A stretch of 64,000 nucleotides of DNA from Blastocatellia bacterium (GTDB taxonomy: Bacteria > Acidobacteriota > Blastocatellia > Chloracidobacteriales > Chloracidobacteriaceae). A program made the translations under genes and the position numbers. Shown here piece after piece: positions 27,687 through 37,467 of this stretch. The notes under the pieces were generated by a model. That model saw only the letters and a list, made by a program, of their open reading frames with translations. It was not told the DNA's origin and ran no database searches. Position 1 is the first letter of the stretch, and the number at the start of each line of letters is the position of its first letter. The DNA is taken from NCBI GenBank assembly GCA_019695185.1, contig JAIBAN010000002.1, positions 62,001-126,000 of the forward strand, written 5' to 3'.

Positions 27687-28763
27687 ATGCAGTGTCCGCA
27701 ATGTGGTATTCCCAATCGAGATGAGGCGAAATTCTGCACCAAGTGTGGCTTTGTGTTGTCGTCGGCCAAATCGTTGAAGGAGCCGGCGGTGGTCGTCCCC
27801 AAACCGAGAGAAGAGGAAGACCCGACGTTTCCGCCCGAACGACCGCAGGCAGCCGTCATTACGCTCACTGACCCGGTGCCAAGTCCAGCGCCCACCCCCT
27901 ATCTGGAAGCTGTTTTCACGGTTGGATTACGTGCCGGCGAGCGGGTCACCGTAGTTGATTTTCCTGCCACCATTGGACGTGACCCTAACAGCACGTTACC
28001 CATGGCGCTGAATGACACACTGGCCTCCACCCGCCATGCCCAGTTGAATTTTAATGGGCGGAACTTTTCACTCCGGGATGTTGGCAGCACCAATGGAACC
28101 TATTATCAGGGCCGGCGCATCAAGGAAATGATGATTTCCCACGGGGATACCATTGAATTTGGGATTGGCGGCCCGCAAATCCGGTTTGAGTTTCCGGCAG
28201 CCGTTCAGACCCCGCGAGTGGTTCGGGCTGACCCTCCGGCACCGCCTGCTGCCAACCCGGCACGGGAAGTGGAACCAGCCGCTGCCAAACAGGATAAAAT
28301 CCCGGCCTGGGCTAAAAACCCGCCGCCGCCGCCGATTCTGGCGGTTGCCACGCCGGACCCGCTCAATGCTCCGCCCGCCATCAGTCCGGGCATGTATGAC
28401 CAGCCCAACGGCTCGGCAGTACCGCCAACCCTGAATCAGCCTCCTGGTCAGGCAGCTTCGTTTCGTCCGAATCCCCCAGTATTCCCCAGTCCGCCCGTTC
28501 CCGCAGGCATGCCGCTGGCGGCAGCCCCACCCGCCATGCCCGCCCCCCCTGAAACGGCAACTCCGCCTCAGTCCAAAGCCCTGGCTTTGGTGAAAATCGC
28601 TGCCGGATTTCTTTTTCTGGTGGCCGGTATCGGGGTGTCGGTTCTCTTTCGCCAAATGCAGATTCTGGTTGGCTTTATGATTTGCGTCATGTTAATCGGA
28701 TTGGCGCTCATGATTTGGGGAGCGATGCAGTTTGTGCTTGGCCCCACCGCGAAAAAAAATTGA
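27687..28763 (+). CDS. Zinc-ribbon, FHA-domain membrane protein
   Basis: 358 residues from ATG 27687. Residues 1-22 are a zinc ribbon (CPQCGIPNRDEAKFCTKCG). Residues about 75-150 form an FHA domain with TIGRDPNS, STRHAQL and DVGSTNGTYYQG, the residues that read phosphothreonine. A Pro/Ala-rich linker of about 120 residues follows, then two membrane helices (LVKIAAGFLFLVAGIGVSVLF and LVGFMICVMLIGLALMIWG). FHA proteins of this sort bind substrates of Ser/Thr kinases, and two such kinases lie elsewhere in the window. An upstream start at 27612 would add 25 unconvincing residues. The last codons and TGA stop come from an AATTGAG repeat. Confidence 0.85.
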   Translation: MQCPQCGIPNRDEAKFCTKCGFVLSSAKSLKEPAVVVPKPREEEDPTFPPERPQAAVITLTDPVPSPAPTPYLEAVFTVGLRAGERVTVVDFPATIGRDPNSTLPMALNDTLASTRHAQLNFNGRNFSLRDVGSTNGTYYQGRRIKEMMISHGDTIEFGIGGPQIRFEFPAAVQTPRVVRADPPAPPAANPAREVEPAAAKQDKIPAWAKNPPPPPILAVATPDPLNAPPAISPGMYDQPNGSAVPPTLNQPPGQAASFRPNPPVFPSPPVPAGMPLAAAPPAMPAPPETATPPQSKALALVKIAAGFLFLVAGIGVSVLFRQMQILVGFMICVMLIGLALMIWGAMQFVLGPTAKKN

Positions 28764-28894
28764 GAATTGAGAATTGAGAATTGAAGGGCTTCCTTTCTTT
28801 TGCTTTTTGCCAATATTTTGCAAAACAAGTTTCAATTCCCTGTGCCCAATTTGAAATGTCTCAATTCTCAATTCTCAATTCTCGATTCTCAATT
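28758..28894. repeat. Inverted AATTGAG arrays between two plus-strand genes
   Basis: Three full AATTGAG units plus a partial (28758-28785) supply the TGA stop at 28761-28763. Five inverted CTCAATT units, one with a C-to-G change (28860-28894), end 10 bases before the GTG start of the next gene. The 74-bp spacer has no similarity to the spacers of other such pairs. Confidence 0.92.
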
Positions 28895-28904
28895 CAAAAA
28901 ACCA

Positions 28905-30089
28905 GTGCTTGAAAATCAATCAATTATCTGTTTTGCCGGCGAGGATTGGTGGTATCACCACCCGCATTCGAAAAACCATTTGATGAAACGGTTTGTCCGC
29001 CACAACCGGGTCATGTTCATCAATTCGATTTCGATGGGCCTGCCAAGCGTCCGCAGCCGCGACTTCTTTGCCAAAGTCAAACGAAAACTGAAAAGCTACG
29101 CCAAGTTTGTACGGCGTACCCCGGAAGGAATCTGGGTGGTGACACCGATTGTCCTTCCGTTTTTTTCCAGTTCGGCGGGCCGCGCCCTGAATTTGTTCCT
29201 GTTGGTTTTCCAAATCCGACTGCTGGCATTGCTGCTGGGATTTCGCTCGCCGGTCCTTTGGATTGCCATTCCCACCGCCCGCGATATGGTCGGCAGGCTG
29301 CATGAATCGGCATTGATTTATCAGGTTTCGGATAAATATGACGCCAATTCCATGGACCATGGCGACCGCTCTGCCCTCATTCGGCGGCTTCACGAAGAGC
29401 TGATTGCAGCGGCTGACGTGGTTTACTACTCCGGTAAAAAACTGTTGGCAGAGGCTGAAACCGGGCGGGAAAAATCAATTCTGCTCGAACAGGCGGTGGA
29501 TTTTGAACATTTTGCCTCGACCACGGCTCAAACCTGGCCAGTCCCAGTGGAAATGCAGCCCTTCCGCAAAGAAGGAAAAGTCATCCTGGGGTATTTCGGA
29601 GCCATTGAAACCTGGTTGATTGACCAGAATCTGGTCCGCTATGTGGCGGAACGGCGTCCTCATTGGCAGTTTGTTTTTATTGGACTCAAAACCCGCCCCC
29701 TGGAAGTTGAATCCCTGCCCAACGTCCATTGCATCGGTTCCCAGCCTTACACAAGTCTGCCGGCCTTTGCCGCGCACTTTGATGTCTGCGTATTGCCCTG
29801 GGTGACAGACAACGAGTTTGTCAGCTACGGTAGCGCCATCAAAGTGCGTGAGTATCTGGCTACCGGAAAACCGGTTGTTATGACGCCGCTCTATGAGTAT
29901 GAGCCACTGGATGGAATTTTACGGATTACCCGGAGCTACGATCATTTTATCGACTGTGTGGAACAGGCTCTCACTGCTGACACCCAGGCGGATAAGGAAG
30001 CCCGCCAGCAGGCAGTCAAAGGCAATACCTGGGACGTGCGGGCCGAACAGGTGGGCGCAATCATCACAAACATTGTGGGTAAATCCTGA
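28905..30089 (+). CDS. Glycosyltransferase, TuaH-like
   Basis: 394 residues from GTG 28905. The N-terminus IICFAGEDWWYHHPHSKNHLMKRFVRHNRVMFINS matches the TuaH-like group (phrase DW...RP/H..LM.RLA...V.FV). The C-terminal Rossmann half has ILGYFGAIETWLIDQNLVRYVAERRPHWQFVFIG, then VLPW...FVSYGSAIKVREYLATGKPVVMTPLYEYE, the donor-binding region of GT4-type enzymes. It probably builds a surface polysaccharide. The start is uncertain: there is no ribosome site, codons further upstream fall in the repeat array, and the next ATG is at 28983. Confidence 0.82.
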   Translation: MLENQSIICFAGEDWWYHHPHSKNHLMKRFVRHNRVMFINSISMGLPSVRSRDFFAKVKRKLKSYAKFVRRTPEGIWVVTPIVLPFFSSSAGRALNLFLLVFQIRLLALLLGFRSPVLWIAIPTARDMVGRLHESALIYQVSDKYDANSMDHGDRSALIRRLHEELIAAADVVYYSGKKLLAEAETGREKSILLEQAVDFEHFASTTAQTWPVPVEMQPFRKEGKVILGYFGAIETWLIDQNLVRYVAERRPHWQFVFIGLKTRPLEVESLPNVHCIGSQPYTSLPAFAAHFDVCVLPWVTDNEFVSYGSAIKVREYLATGKPVVMTPLYEYEPLDGILRITRSYDHFIDCVEQALTADTQADKEARQQAVKGNTWDVRAEQVGAIITNIVGKS

Positions 30090-30349
30090 ACTGCCTCCTT
30101 ATTTTTGGGATTCGTCAAATATTACTGGCATGAATCACATCTTCCTGCTAGGATGCTTTCCGTTACGCGCTCAACGTCCAAGTGGACCCACCGAAATCTC
30201 AAACTTTTTGTTTAAGCTTCGCGCCGGCGCATTGCATTTAATCAGGACTGCACGCGCTTGAGTAGAAGAAGCGAGAATCCCCTTACGAATTCCTGTTACC
30301 ATCTGCCTTCCGTCGCTGCTCCCTCACCAAGATAGGATTTATCAAAAAT
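30090..30349. other. Intergenic region before the RRM gene
   Basis: About 260 bp with no coding frame. The last 100 bases form a long untranslated leader candidate ending in AGATAGGA twelve bases before the ATG. No riboswitch-like structure was recognised. Confidence 0.35.
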
Positions 30350-30709
<360 letters not shown>

Positions 30710-30731
30710 ACAGAAACCCGCAACGGTAAAG

Positions 30732-30770
30732 AAAATGGCGGAGGGGGCTTGCCCCTTCCGCCATTTTCTT
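30732..30770 (+). terminator. Intrinsic terminator of the RRM gene
   Basis: A 17-bp stem (AAAATGGCGG..GGGGC at 30732-30748, inverse at 30751-30767) with a tight loop, followed by CTTTT, 22 bases after the stop codon. Confidence 0.85.
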
Positions 30771-31215
30771 TTGGCAGCTCCTGCTTTGCTGAAAACCATC
30801 CCTGGTTCGGTCGTGAAACACTGCTTCATTGGGCCTGATTTTGAGCACAATAAAATCCGAGGCCAGCAGGCTGTGGAAATCTTGCCCCACCTCGTCCAAA
30901 TACGGCGTGCCGTACAAGGGAAATTTCCTGATAACAAAGTCCGGTGTAAGGTACGCACAAGGAGCCATTCTACCCGACCTTGCAAATCCTCAACCCCGAA
31001 TTGTCGAATTCATGAATGGTGTTTGACGACTTAACTCATTCATTTTGCACTGCGTGCGGTAAAATACACGGCTCCGGTCAACGTTCGCTGAGGCGACCGC
31101 ATTACCAAAAAAGAAAGCAAAGGCCATCCATGAATTCGCTGAGTCAGATGCTTTCACAAAGTTCATTCGTTCTTGTGTCATTCATTAGAGAACAATGTGA
31201 ATCAAAGCCCTCGGG
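30771..31215. other. Intergenic region without a supported gene
   Basis: Short frames exist on both strands, but none has a ribosome site, a credible start or recognisable similarity. A minus-strand frame (about 30790-30968) reads like protein for some 55 codons and could be a gene remnant. Confidence 0.35.
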
Positions 31216-32925
31216 TCAGGAGTGAAGCCACCATGCATGTTCTGCAAACTCCACATCCAACCACCAATTGGGTCTTCCGGTACCATACCTGAAGTTTTTT
31301 GCACCAGCCTGGCTTTGCAACGGTGCAACGACTTCCCCGGTTGCATTCCGGCGTGCTTGATGGCTTTGCGTTTCTGGGACAACTGCCACAATGTGCCCCG
31401 AACGGCCATCATTTCTTCGCCGTGCCACCAGAATTCCAATCGCACCTTGATTCACTTCGAGCTGCAATTTGCTCAGGGTCCCTGTTTGCCGCCATCCGAA
31501 CTGCAATCCGAAATCCCGCAGCCAGCGATACAAATCATTCGCACGTTGCTCTTCGATGGTTTTCCCAAGCAAGGGCACGACTGATTTTCCTTGGGCTAAC
31601 GCCACCAGTGCTGCCTGGGTCCACCAAACTCGAGGAAGATAGACACCTGCCAAATGACAGTAGTCATGGGCATAAATGTTGCAAAAGGTATGATTATTTC
31701 CAGGTTGGTACCTTCGATGGGTCAAGTCATCCACTGCCAGCCAATCAATAATAGCCGCCAGTTCCTGCCGGAGTTCATCCGGGGTTGCCCCCTTTCTGCC
31801 CGGTTGCCCTGGTTCATTCAGAGAGAGCGGACCGGCAGGCTTGTTCCGTGTGGTTATGATTCCCTCCTTGCGTGGCATCATTACCGGGGCAATCGCACGG
31901 TGGAGCGGGGCCAAGCCTGGGGTATCGACTGAAATGATTCTCTCCGCTGTCAATTTCAAAAGCCTGACTGCTGCGAACCCACGGAGGTGCGCCCCGCGAA
32001 GACTGGTTTCCACTTCCAAAAATCCGTTGCTTGCTTCACCTGTTACCGCTTGCACCAAGTGACCGTCCGGCAGTCGTGCGATGACGTTGCCATTGGGATT
32101 TTGCTCGTCAATTATTGGTTCCCGTCGTAATCGGAGCATATTTTCCTGAACGTTCACTTCATATACATCCCCTGTAACCGATACCGGAGTTGGGGGCGGC
32201 ACAGAGGCGTTCCCAGGTGCCGCTGGTGCCAATGCCGGAGGAACCCCTTCTGTTCCAGACACTGTCTGCGCAAGCCGTAGGAAATCAAACACCGCTTCAC
32301 CATAAAATTTGCTTCCATCAAAAAACCCTTGCTTGAGCCCTTTTTGGGGTTTGAAACCGCCTGTGTTGTAGACAATCGCCACGGCAACCATTTCAAAGTC
32401 AGAAAGAGAGGTTCGATTTCCCCAACCAAGCTTTTTGAGTGCTGTTTGCAACTCTCCAATACATTTGGCCAAACTGGCATCAAAATCAGCGTATTTTTTT
32501 TCAAGAAAGTAATCTGGGTCTTTCAGAAAAAACTGTAAATCAAGCTGAAAAATACCAAACCCATGACAAAATTTATTCGGGTTTTTTGCAACTTTTTTAT
32601 AACCTGCAATATGTTCAGCCATATCCTCCAAAGCCTGGCGGGCAATGGCAAACATCTCTCCCCCATTTTGTACAGCAAGCAAAGCGGCTTTGGTTTGAGG
32701 GAATGCCTTTCTCCCCTTGTCTGCATCCAGAGTGTCCCCGACACAAAGTTCCAAAAGACGATCCACCTCCATTGCTTTTTTTCGCAATACCGGCCAAACC
32801 TCCCCTGTTTCCTGACAGGCAATAGCCGTAATGAGATCAATGCTGAACGGCGTGCCTTGAATGGTTGCCTCAATCTGCTTTTGAAACTGTTGCTTAAACC
32901 AAAGAATGTCTTCTTTATTTGGCAT
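31216..32925 (-). CDS. Multidomain peptidoglycan hydrolase candidate without signal peptide
   Basis: 569 residues. Residues 1-200 look lysozyme/transglycosylase-like: the likely catalytic Glu is in IACQETGEVW, with HGFGIFQLD further on, as in goose-type or phage lysozymes. Residues about 245-320 resemble an SH3b domain (MLRLRREPI..NGNVIARLPDGHLVQAV). Residues 400-555 resemble a CHAP/NlpC-type amidase, with Cys in HTFCNIYAHDYC and His in RSGHIVAVVPE. The combination suggests a cell-wall-degrading enzyme or effector. No signal peptide or membrane helix is visible, so release would need lysis or a secretion machine. AGGGG precedes the ATG. Domain calls are by eye. Confidence 0.65.
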   Translation of the reverse strand: MPNKEDILWFKQQFQKQIEATIQGTPFSIDLITAIACQETGEVWPVLRKKAMEVDRLLELCVGDTLDADKGRKAFPQTKAALLAVQNGGEMFAIARQALEDMAEHIAGYKKVAKNPNKFCHGFGIFQLDLQFFLKDPDYFLEKKYADFDASLAKCIGELQTALKKLGWGNRTSLSDFEMVAVAIVYNTGGFKPQKGLKQGFFDGSKFYGEAVFDFLRLAQTVSGTEGVPPALAPAAPGNASVPPPTPVSVTGDVYEVNVQENMLRLRREPIIDEQNPNGNVIARLPDGHLVQAVTGEASNGFLEVETSLRGAHLRGFAAVRLLKLTAERIISVDTPGLAPLHRAIAPVMMPRKEGIITTRNKPAGPLSLNEPGQPGRKGATPDELRQELAAIIDWLAVDDLTHRRYQPGNNHTFCNIYAHDYCHLAGVYLPRVWWTQAALVALAQGKSVVPLLGKTIEEQRANDLYRWLRDFGLQFGWRQTGTLSKLQLEVNQGAIGILVARRRNDGRSGHIVAVVPETQSHQARRNATGEVVAPLQSQAGAKNFRYGTGRPNWWLDVEFAEHAWWLHS

Positions 32926-33391
32926 AAATTCCCCTTTTGATGAAGTGAGAGGGCGTGTAAGCCCCCTTTTGAGTGTTTGAAAGAGGGTGCTGCCCCAAGT
33001 GCATCACACCTTGGACAAATCAGCTTCAACTTCGCTTGGGCTTGGTGATACCTCCCCGCAACTCGCCTGAGGTTGCCAAATCCCAACTGTGCCAGAAAAC
33101 CGTTATCCTGCCTGTAATCAGTTTGAAAGGACTGCCAGGAAAGCACGGGGAGTTACATTTGAAATATGCAAATCAGAGAAAACAACAGACAATTTCCATG
33201 CTTTTGTAGATGGATATTTTCCTGACAAACAGTCAGTCTGCCCCAACCTGTGGGTCAAAAAAGCAACTCCCCTGGCCCATCGCCACTCATTCAGTCTCTG
33301 CCAGGTTCACTTTTCATTTCTACTTGATAAAGCGCAAAAGAGTGAGAAATGAGGACAAAAATTTGGGATATCAGGAAAAATGTAGCTTGTG
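32926..33391. other. Intergenic region without a supported gene
   Basis: About 465 bp. Only short frames without ribosome sites are present. It must contain the promoter of the hydrolase gene at 31216-32925. Confidence 0.35.
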
Positions 33392-36300
33392 TCAAACTGC
33401 CGGATCCTTCACACCCTCTCCGGTACTGTTTGTCTCGAACCCGGACCAACCGGCATCCGACTCAATTCTGGTGGTGGGAATGGGGTCTGCCTCGTCCGAT
33501 TCAGAGGCGCGTAAGGTCTGCACGGATTCCTTTTGTTGAACCAGCGTGACAGCCTTTTCCCGACTCCTGGCAACCGGCTTGTCCCGATAGATTCCGGTCA
33601 TGTCAGCCGTCAGGGTAGACTGATTGGGGTCCGGCTGACGAAAGGCCACAGTTTCCTCCGGCCCTGGCTCCTGCAACCGGGCGGTGGGGGTTTCCTTGAC
33701 ACGGGAAATATGCCGGTCCGCCACCGCCACCCATTCCGTCAGCCATTCGGTAATGGGCAACCGAGCTTTCGGGTCTTTGATGAGTGACTTCATCACTACT
33801 GCTTCGATATCGGGAGGGATGGCAGGATTGTGGTCCCGGAGCGGGACAGGCGGTTCCTGGAGGATTTTCCGTACCAGGTCCCACATCTTCCGACCCGTCG
33901 TATGATGCGGGGTGTAGCCACTTAACATTTGATAGACCACAACCCCAACACTATACACATCAGACCGTTCGTCGTAGGCGTCACCTTGCAATCGTTCGGG
34001 AGCCATATAGAGCGGTGTCCCGATAATCAATCCGGTTACGGTGATTTTGGTCGGAATGTCGGCCTCATCGTCGCCCAGCATTTTGGCAATGCCGAAATCC
34101 ACCACCTTGACCACTTCGCCTTCATCGGACTGATGGAGAAAGATATTTTCCGGCTTGATGTCGCGGTGAATGATATTTTGCCGATGGGCTTCGGCCAGGG
34201 CCTCGCAGACCGGCACAATCACCTGCCGACAGCGCAGCACGGAACAATGCCGCTGCCTCATTTCATCCGCCAGGGAATGCCCCTCCAGCAGTTCCATCAC
34301 CAGATAGGCAATCCCTTCAGCGGAAATCCCCGAATCAAAAATTTGGATGATATTCGGATGACGCAACCGGGAAGCCGAAATTCCTTCACGTTTGAAGCGC
34401 TCCACGGCTTCGGCACTGTCGTTTCCGGCTTTGGGTCGAAACACCTTGACGGCAATCGGGCGATCCAGCCCCAGATGGGTGGCTCTGAAGACGACGCCAA
34501 ACCCACCGGCTCCGAGCTTTTCATCCAGCCGGTATTTTCCATCCAGAATGGTTCCCGGCAGGGCCTCAGCCAGAGCGGAAAAAATCCGGTCGGCCTGTTG
34601 CTGAGCTTCCTGTAATTCCTGGTTTTTGCATTCCAGTGCGAAGTTTTTATCTTCCAGTTCCAGGTTTTTGTGGGCCAGTTCACCGGCCACCTGGGCTCCG
34701 ATTTCAGCCAGTTCCGCCCGTGCCTGAGCAGCTTCTTTTTCTGATAGAGCGGCCTCAGCCTTGGCTTCAATCGCCCGCCGTTCGGCTTCGGCAGCCAGGG
34801 CCCTGGTTTGAGCCAGTTGCAATTGCGTCTGCGCCCGTACCTGTTGGGCCTGGAAGTAAAAGGCTCCGGCCAACAAACTGATACCAGTCAGACTGTAAAG
34901 CAGATAGGCCCACCAGGTGCGCCAGGGCGGTGGGGTGATGACCAGCCGCACAGCAGCCCCGGTCTCATTCCAGACCCCATCATTGTTGGAGCCTTTGACC
35001 TGGAACAGATACGTCCCCGGAGCCAAATCGGTATAACTGGCCGCACGGCGCGTGCCGCAGTAAATCCAGTCGCGGTCCACTCCGACCAACCGATAGGCAT
35101 AGGTGTTTTTTTCCGGGTGAATGTAATTGAGTGCGGCAAACTCAAAAGTGACAAAATTGTCGGAATAGGGTAACGGGTCCAGTTTTTTTCCGTTAAACGA
35201 TTCCACCTTTTTGTCAAACTTGTAAAAGGCGGAAATCACCACCGGCGGCACAAACGTATTGCTTCCTTTGATGGCACTGGGGTGAAACCGGGTAAAGCCA
35301 CCCGTCCCGCCAAAATACATTTCCCCTTGAGCGGTCTGAAAGCAGGAGCCGACATCAAACTCATTGCTTTGCAGCCCATCCGAGACATCAAAATTCTGAC
35401 AGGTCCCGGTTTGTGGGTTAAACCTGCAGATTCCGTAATTGGTGCTCAACCAAAGATGGCCTGCCTGGTCTTCCAAAATGCCGTGAATGGCATCATTTGG
35501 CAAACCGTTTTTGGTCGTGTAGGCAGCAAATTTTCCCGTGACCGGATCCATTCGGTTGAGCCCGCCACCATAGGTGCCAATCCAGAGCACGCCGGTGCGG
35601 TCCTCGTGCAAAAACGAGACATTGTTGTGGCTGAGACTCGCAGGATCCTGGGGATCATGCAGATACCGAAAACACCGCCCGGTTTGCGGGTCCAGCCGGT
35701 TGAGGCCGTCATAAGTTCCCAACCAGAGGTTCCCGGCACGGTCTTCCAGGATGGTCCAAGTGGTGCTGCTGCTGATGGTGACCGGGTTTTTGGGGGTGGA
35801 GATATACTTGCTGAACAGACCGGTTTGGGGATCAAACCGATTCAACTCCCCGCTTACGGTCCCAATCCATAAACTCCCGGTCCGATCTTCATACAAAGCA
35901 CAGATATTGTTCCAACTGAGACTATTCGGTTTTTCCGGGTCCCGTTGGTAGCAGGTAAAGCGCCCGGTCCGGCGGTCCAATCGGTTCAGCCCCCCGGATC
36001 GGGTTCCGACCCACAAAGCCCCGTCCTTTGTTTCACAAATGGCTGACACCCAATCCGCCGACAGACTGGCAGGGTCTTTGGGATCATGGTGATACCGGAT
36101 GAAATCTCCGGTTTGGGGATCCAATCGGTTCAACCCTCCATCCACGGTTCCAATCCAGACTTTGCCTTCCCGGTCCCCATACAAGGCTCGGACGGCATCA
36201 TGACTCAAACTGTTTGGGTCGCCGGGATCGTGCTGATAGCTGGTAAACTTTTGGGGTGTTGGGTCCAACTGATTGAGGCCGCTGGCAGTTCCAATCCAAA

Positions 36301-37381
36301 GGATTCCCCCCTGATCCTCATAAATGGCCCGGATGCTGTTATTGCTGAGCGTATCGGCATGATTGGGGTGATGGCGAAAATGGGTAAAACCACCGGTTTG
36401 ACGGTCCAACCGGTCCAGGCCGCCGTTGTAGGTTCCCACCCACAACCTTCCCTGGCGGTCTTCAAAGAGAGTTTGCACGTCATTATGGCTGAGACTGGCG
36501 GGATGGTTGGGGTCATTCAAAAAACGGGTAAACCGCCCGGTGGCCCGGTCCATCAGGTTGAGTCCGCCGTTGTGGGTGCCAACCCAGAAGTTACCGAGGT
36601 GGTCCTCACACATTGTGCGGACCCAGTCATCCCCCAAGCTGGTGGGGTCCTGCGGGTTATGTTGAAACCGCTGACAGTATCCGGACACCGGGTTAAGCCG
36701 GCTCATACCGCCAAATCCTGGTGTTCCAACCCAAAAAGCACCGGCTTTGTCTTCATACACCACGGAAACATAATTGGCCCCCAGGGTATGTTGGTTTTGC
36801 GGGTCATGCTGATAGCGGGTGCAGCGCCCGGTGGCCGGATCCATCCGGTTCAGTCCGCCCCCCGATGTTCCCACCCACATCTGCCCTTGCCGGTCTTCAT
36901 AAAGGTACCGAATAATGTTGGCGCTTAAACTGGCGGGATTGGCCGGGTCGTTGAGGTAGCGGATAAATTGTCCCGTTCCACGGTCAAACCGGTTCAAACC
37001 ATAATCCGTCCCAACCCACAAATCCCCTTTCCGATCCTCGCACAAAGCCCAAATAAAACTGTTGCTGAGACTGTTGGGGTTCGTCACCTGATGGCGAAAA
37101 ATCGTGAAGCCCCGCCCGTCAAACCGGTTCAGCCCGTCTTCCGTACCGACCCAAATATAGCCGTCCCGGTCCTGCAAAATGCAGTTGATTACGCTTTGCG
37201 AAAGCCCGCTTTCAATTGAAAACCGGGTAAAGCGCGCTTCCTGCGGTTGTGCCCACACAACCCCGCACCAGGCCAGCAGGACCAGTGCCGCCAGGCAGGC
37301 CCGTGCTGAAACAGTGGCAAATACAGATATCAAAGGGAATCGCACCACAGGTTTTGGGAGTCTTTCAGAAATGAAGCACAA
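33392..37381 (-). CDS. Beta-propeller sensor fused to a Ser/Thr protein kinase
   Basis: 1329 residues. An N-terminal hydrophobic signal or anchor ends near residue 45 (WCGVVWAQ). Residues 48-690 contain about 14 two-component-regulator-propeller repeats (pattern LYEDRxGxLWIGTxxGGLNRLDPxTGxFTRYxHDPxxPxSLSxNxV). Residues about 735-805 are a Y_Y_Y domain (YRLVGVDRDWIYC..YTDLAPGTYLFQVKG), followed by a TM helix near 820-840 and a coiled coil to 930. Residues 950-1220 are a Hanks-type kinase with GAGGFGVVF, AVKVF, HRDIKPEN, DFGIAK and GTPLYMAPE. In Bacteroides-type HTCS proteins the same sensor feeds a histidine kinase; here the output is Ser/Thr phosphorylation. The tail is polar. TTG is used as start; a GTG near residue 12 is an alternative. 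Confidence 0.92.
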   Translation of the reverse strand: MCFISERLPKPVVRFPLISVFATVSARACLAALVLLAWCGVVWAQPQEARFTRFSIESGLSQSVINCILQDRDGYIWVGTEDGLNRFDGRGFTIFRHQVTNPNSLSNSFIWALCEDRKGDLWVGTDYGLNRFDRGTGQFIRYLNDPANPASLSANIIRYLYEDRQGQMWVGTSGGGLNRMDPATGRCTRYQHDPQNQHTLGANYVSVVYEDKAGAFWVGTPGFGGMSRLNPVSGYCQRFQHNPQDPTSLGDDWVRTMCEDHLGNFWVGTHNGGLNLMDRATGRFTRFLNDPNHPASLSHNDVQTLFEDRQGRLWVGTYNGGLDRLDRQTGGFTHFRHHPNHADTLSNNSIRAIYEDQGGILWIGTASGLNQLDPTPQKFTSYQHDPGDPNSLSHDAVRALYGDREGKVWIGTVDGGLNRLDPQTGDFIRYHHDPKDPASLSADWVSAICETKDGALWVGTRSGGLNRLDRRTGRFTCYQRDPEKPNSLSWNNICALYEDRTGSLWIGTVSGELNRFDPQTGLFSKYISTPKNPVTISSSTTWTILEDRAGNLWLGTYDGLNRLDPQTGRCFRYLHDPQDPASLSHNNVSFLHEDRTGVLWIGTYGGGLNRMDPVTGKFAAYTTKNGLPNDAIHGILEDQAGHLWLSTNYGICRFNPQTGTCQNFDVSDGLQSNEFDVGSCFQTAQGEMYFGGTGGFTRFHPSAIKGSNTFVPPVVISAFYKFDKKVESFNGKKLDPLPYSDNFVTFEFAALNYIHPEKNTYAYRLVGVDRDWIYCGTRRAASYTDLAPGTYLFQVKGSNNDGVWNETGAAVRLVITPPPWRTWWAYLLYSLTGISLLAGAFYFQAQQVRAQTQLQLAQTRALAAEAERRAIEAKAEAALSEKEAAQARAELAEIGAQVAGELAHKNLELEDKNFALECKNQELQEAQQQADRIFSALAEALPGTILDGKYRLDEKLGAGGFGVVFRATHLGLDRPIAVKVFRPKAGNDSAEAVERFKREGISASRLRHPNIIQIFDSGISAEGIAYLVMELLEGHSLADEMRQRHCSVLRCRQVIVPVCEALAEAHRQNIIHRDIKPENIFLHQSDEGEVVKVVDFGIAKMLGDDEADIPTKITVTGLIIGTPLYMAPERLQGDAYDERSDVYSVGVVVYQMLSGYTPHHTTGRKMWDLVRKILQEPPVPLRDHNPAIPPDIEAVVMKSLIKDPKARLPITEWLTEWVAVADRHISRVKETPTARLQEPGPEETVAFRQPDPNQSTLTADMTGIYRDKPVARSREKAVTLVQQKESVQTLRASESDEADPIPTTRIESDAGWSGFETNSTGEGVKDPAV

Positions 37382-37467
37382 GTCTCACACAAAGATAATC
37401 CGGCACAGACGAAAAAAATCTGCCTGCCCCCGTTATGGACCGGATGCAAACAGGCTCATCCAGAACG

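Noticed and set aside
32926-33391. Small genes between the hydrolase and propeller-kinase genes
   Set aside because: All frames are short, without ribosome sites or protein-like composition.
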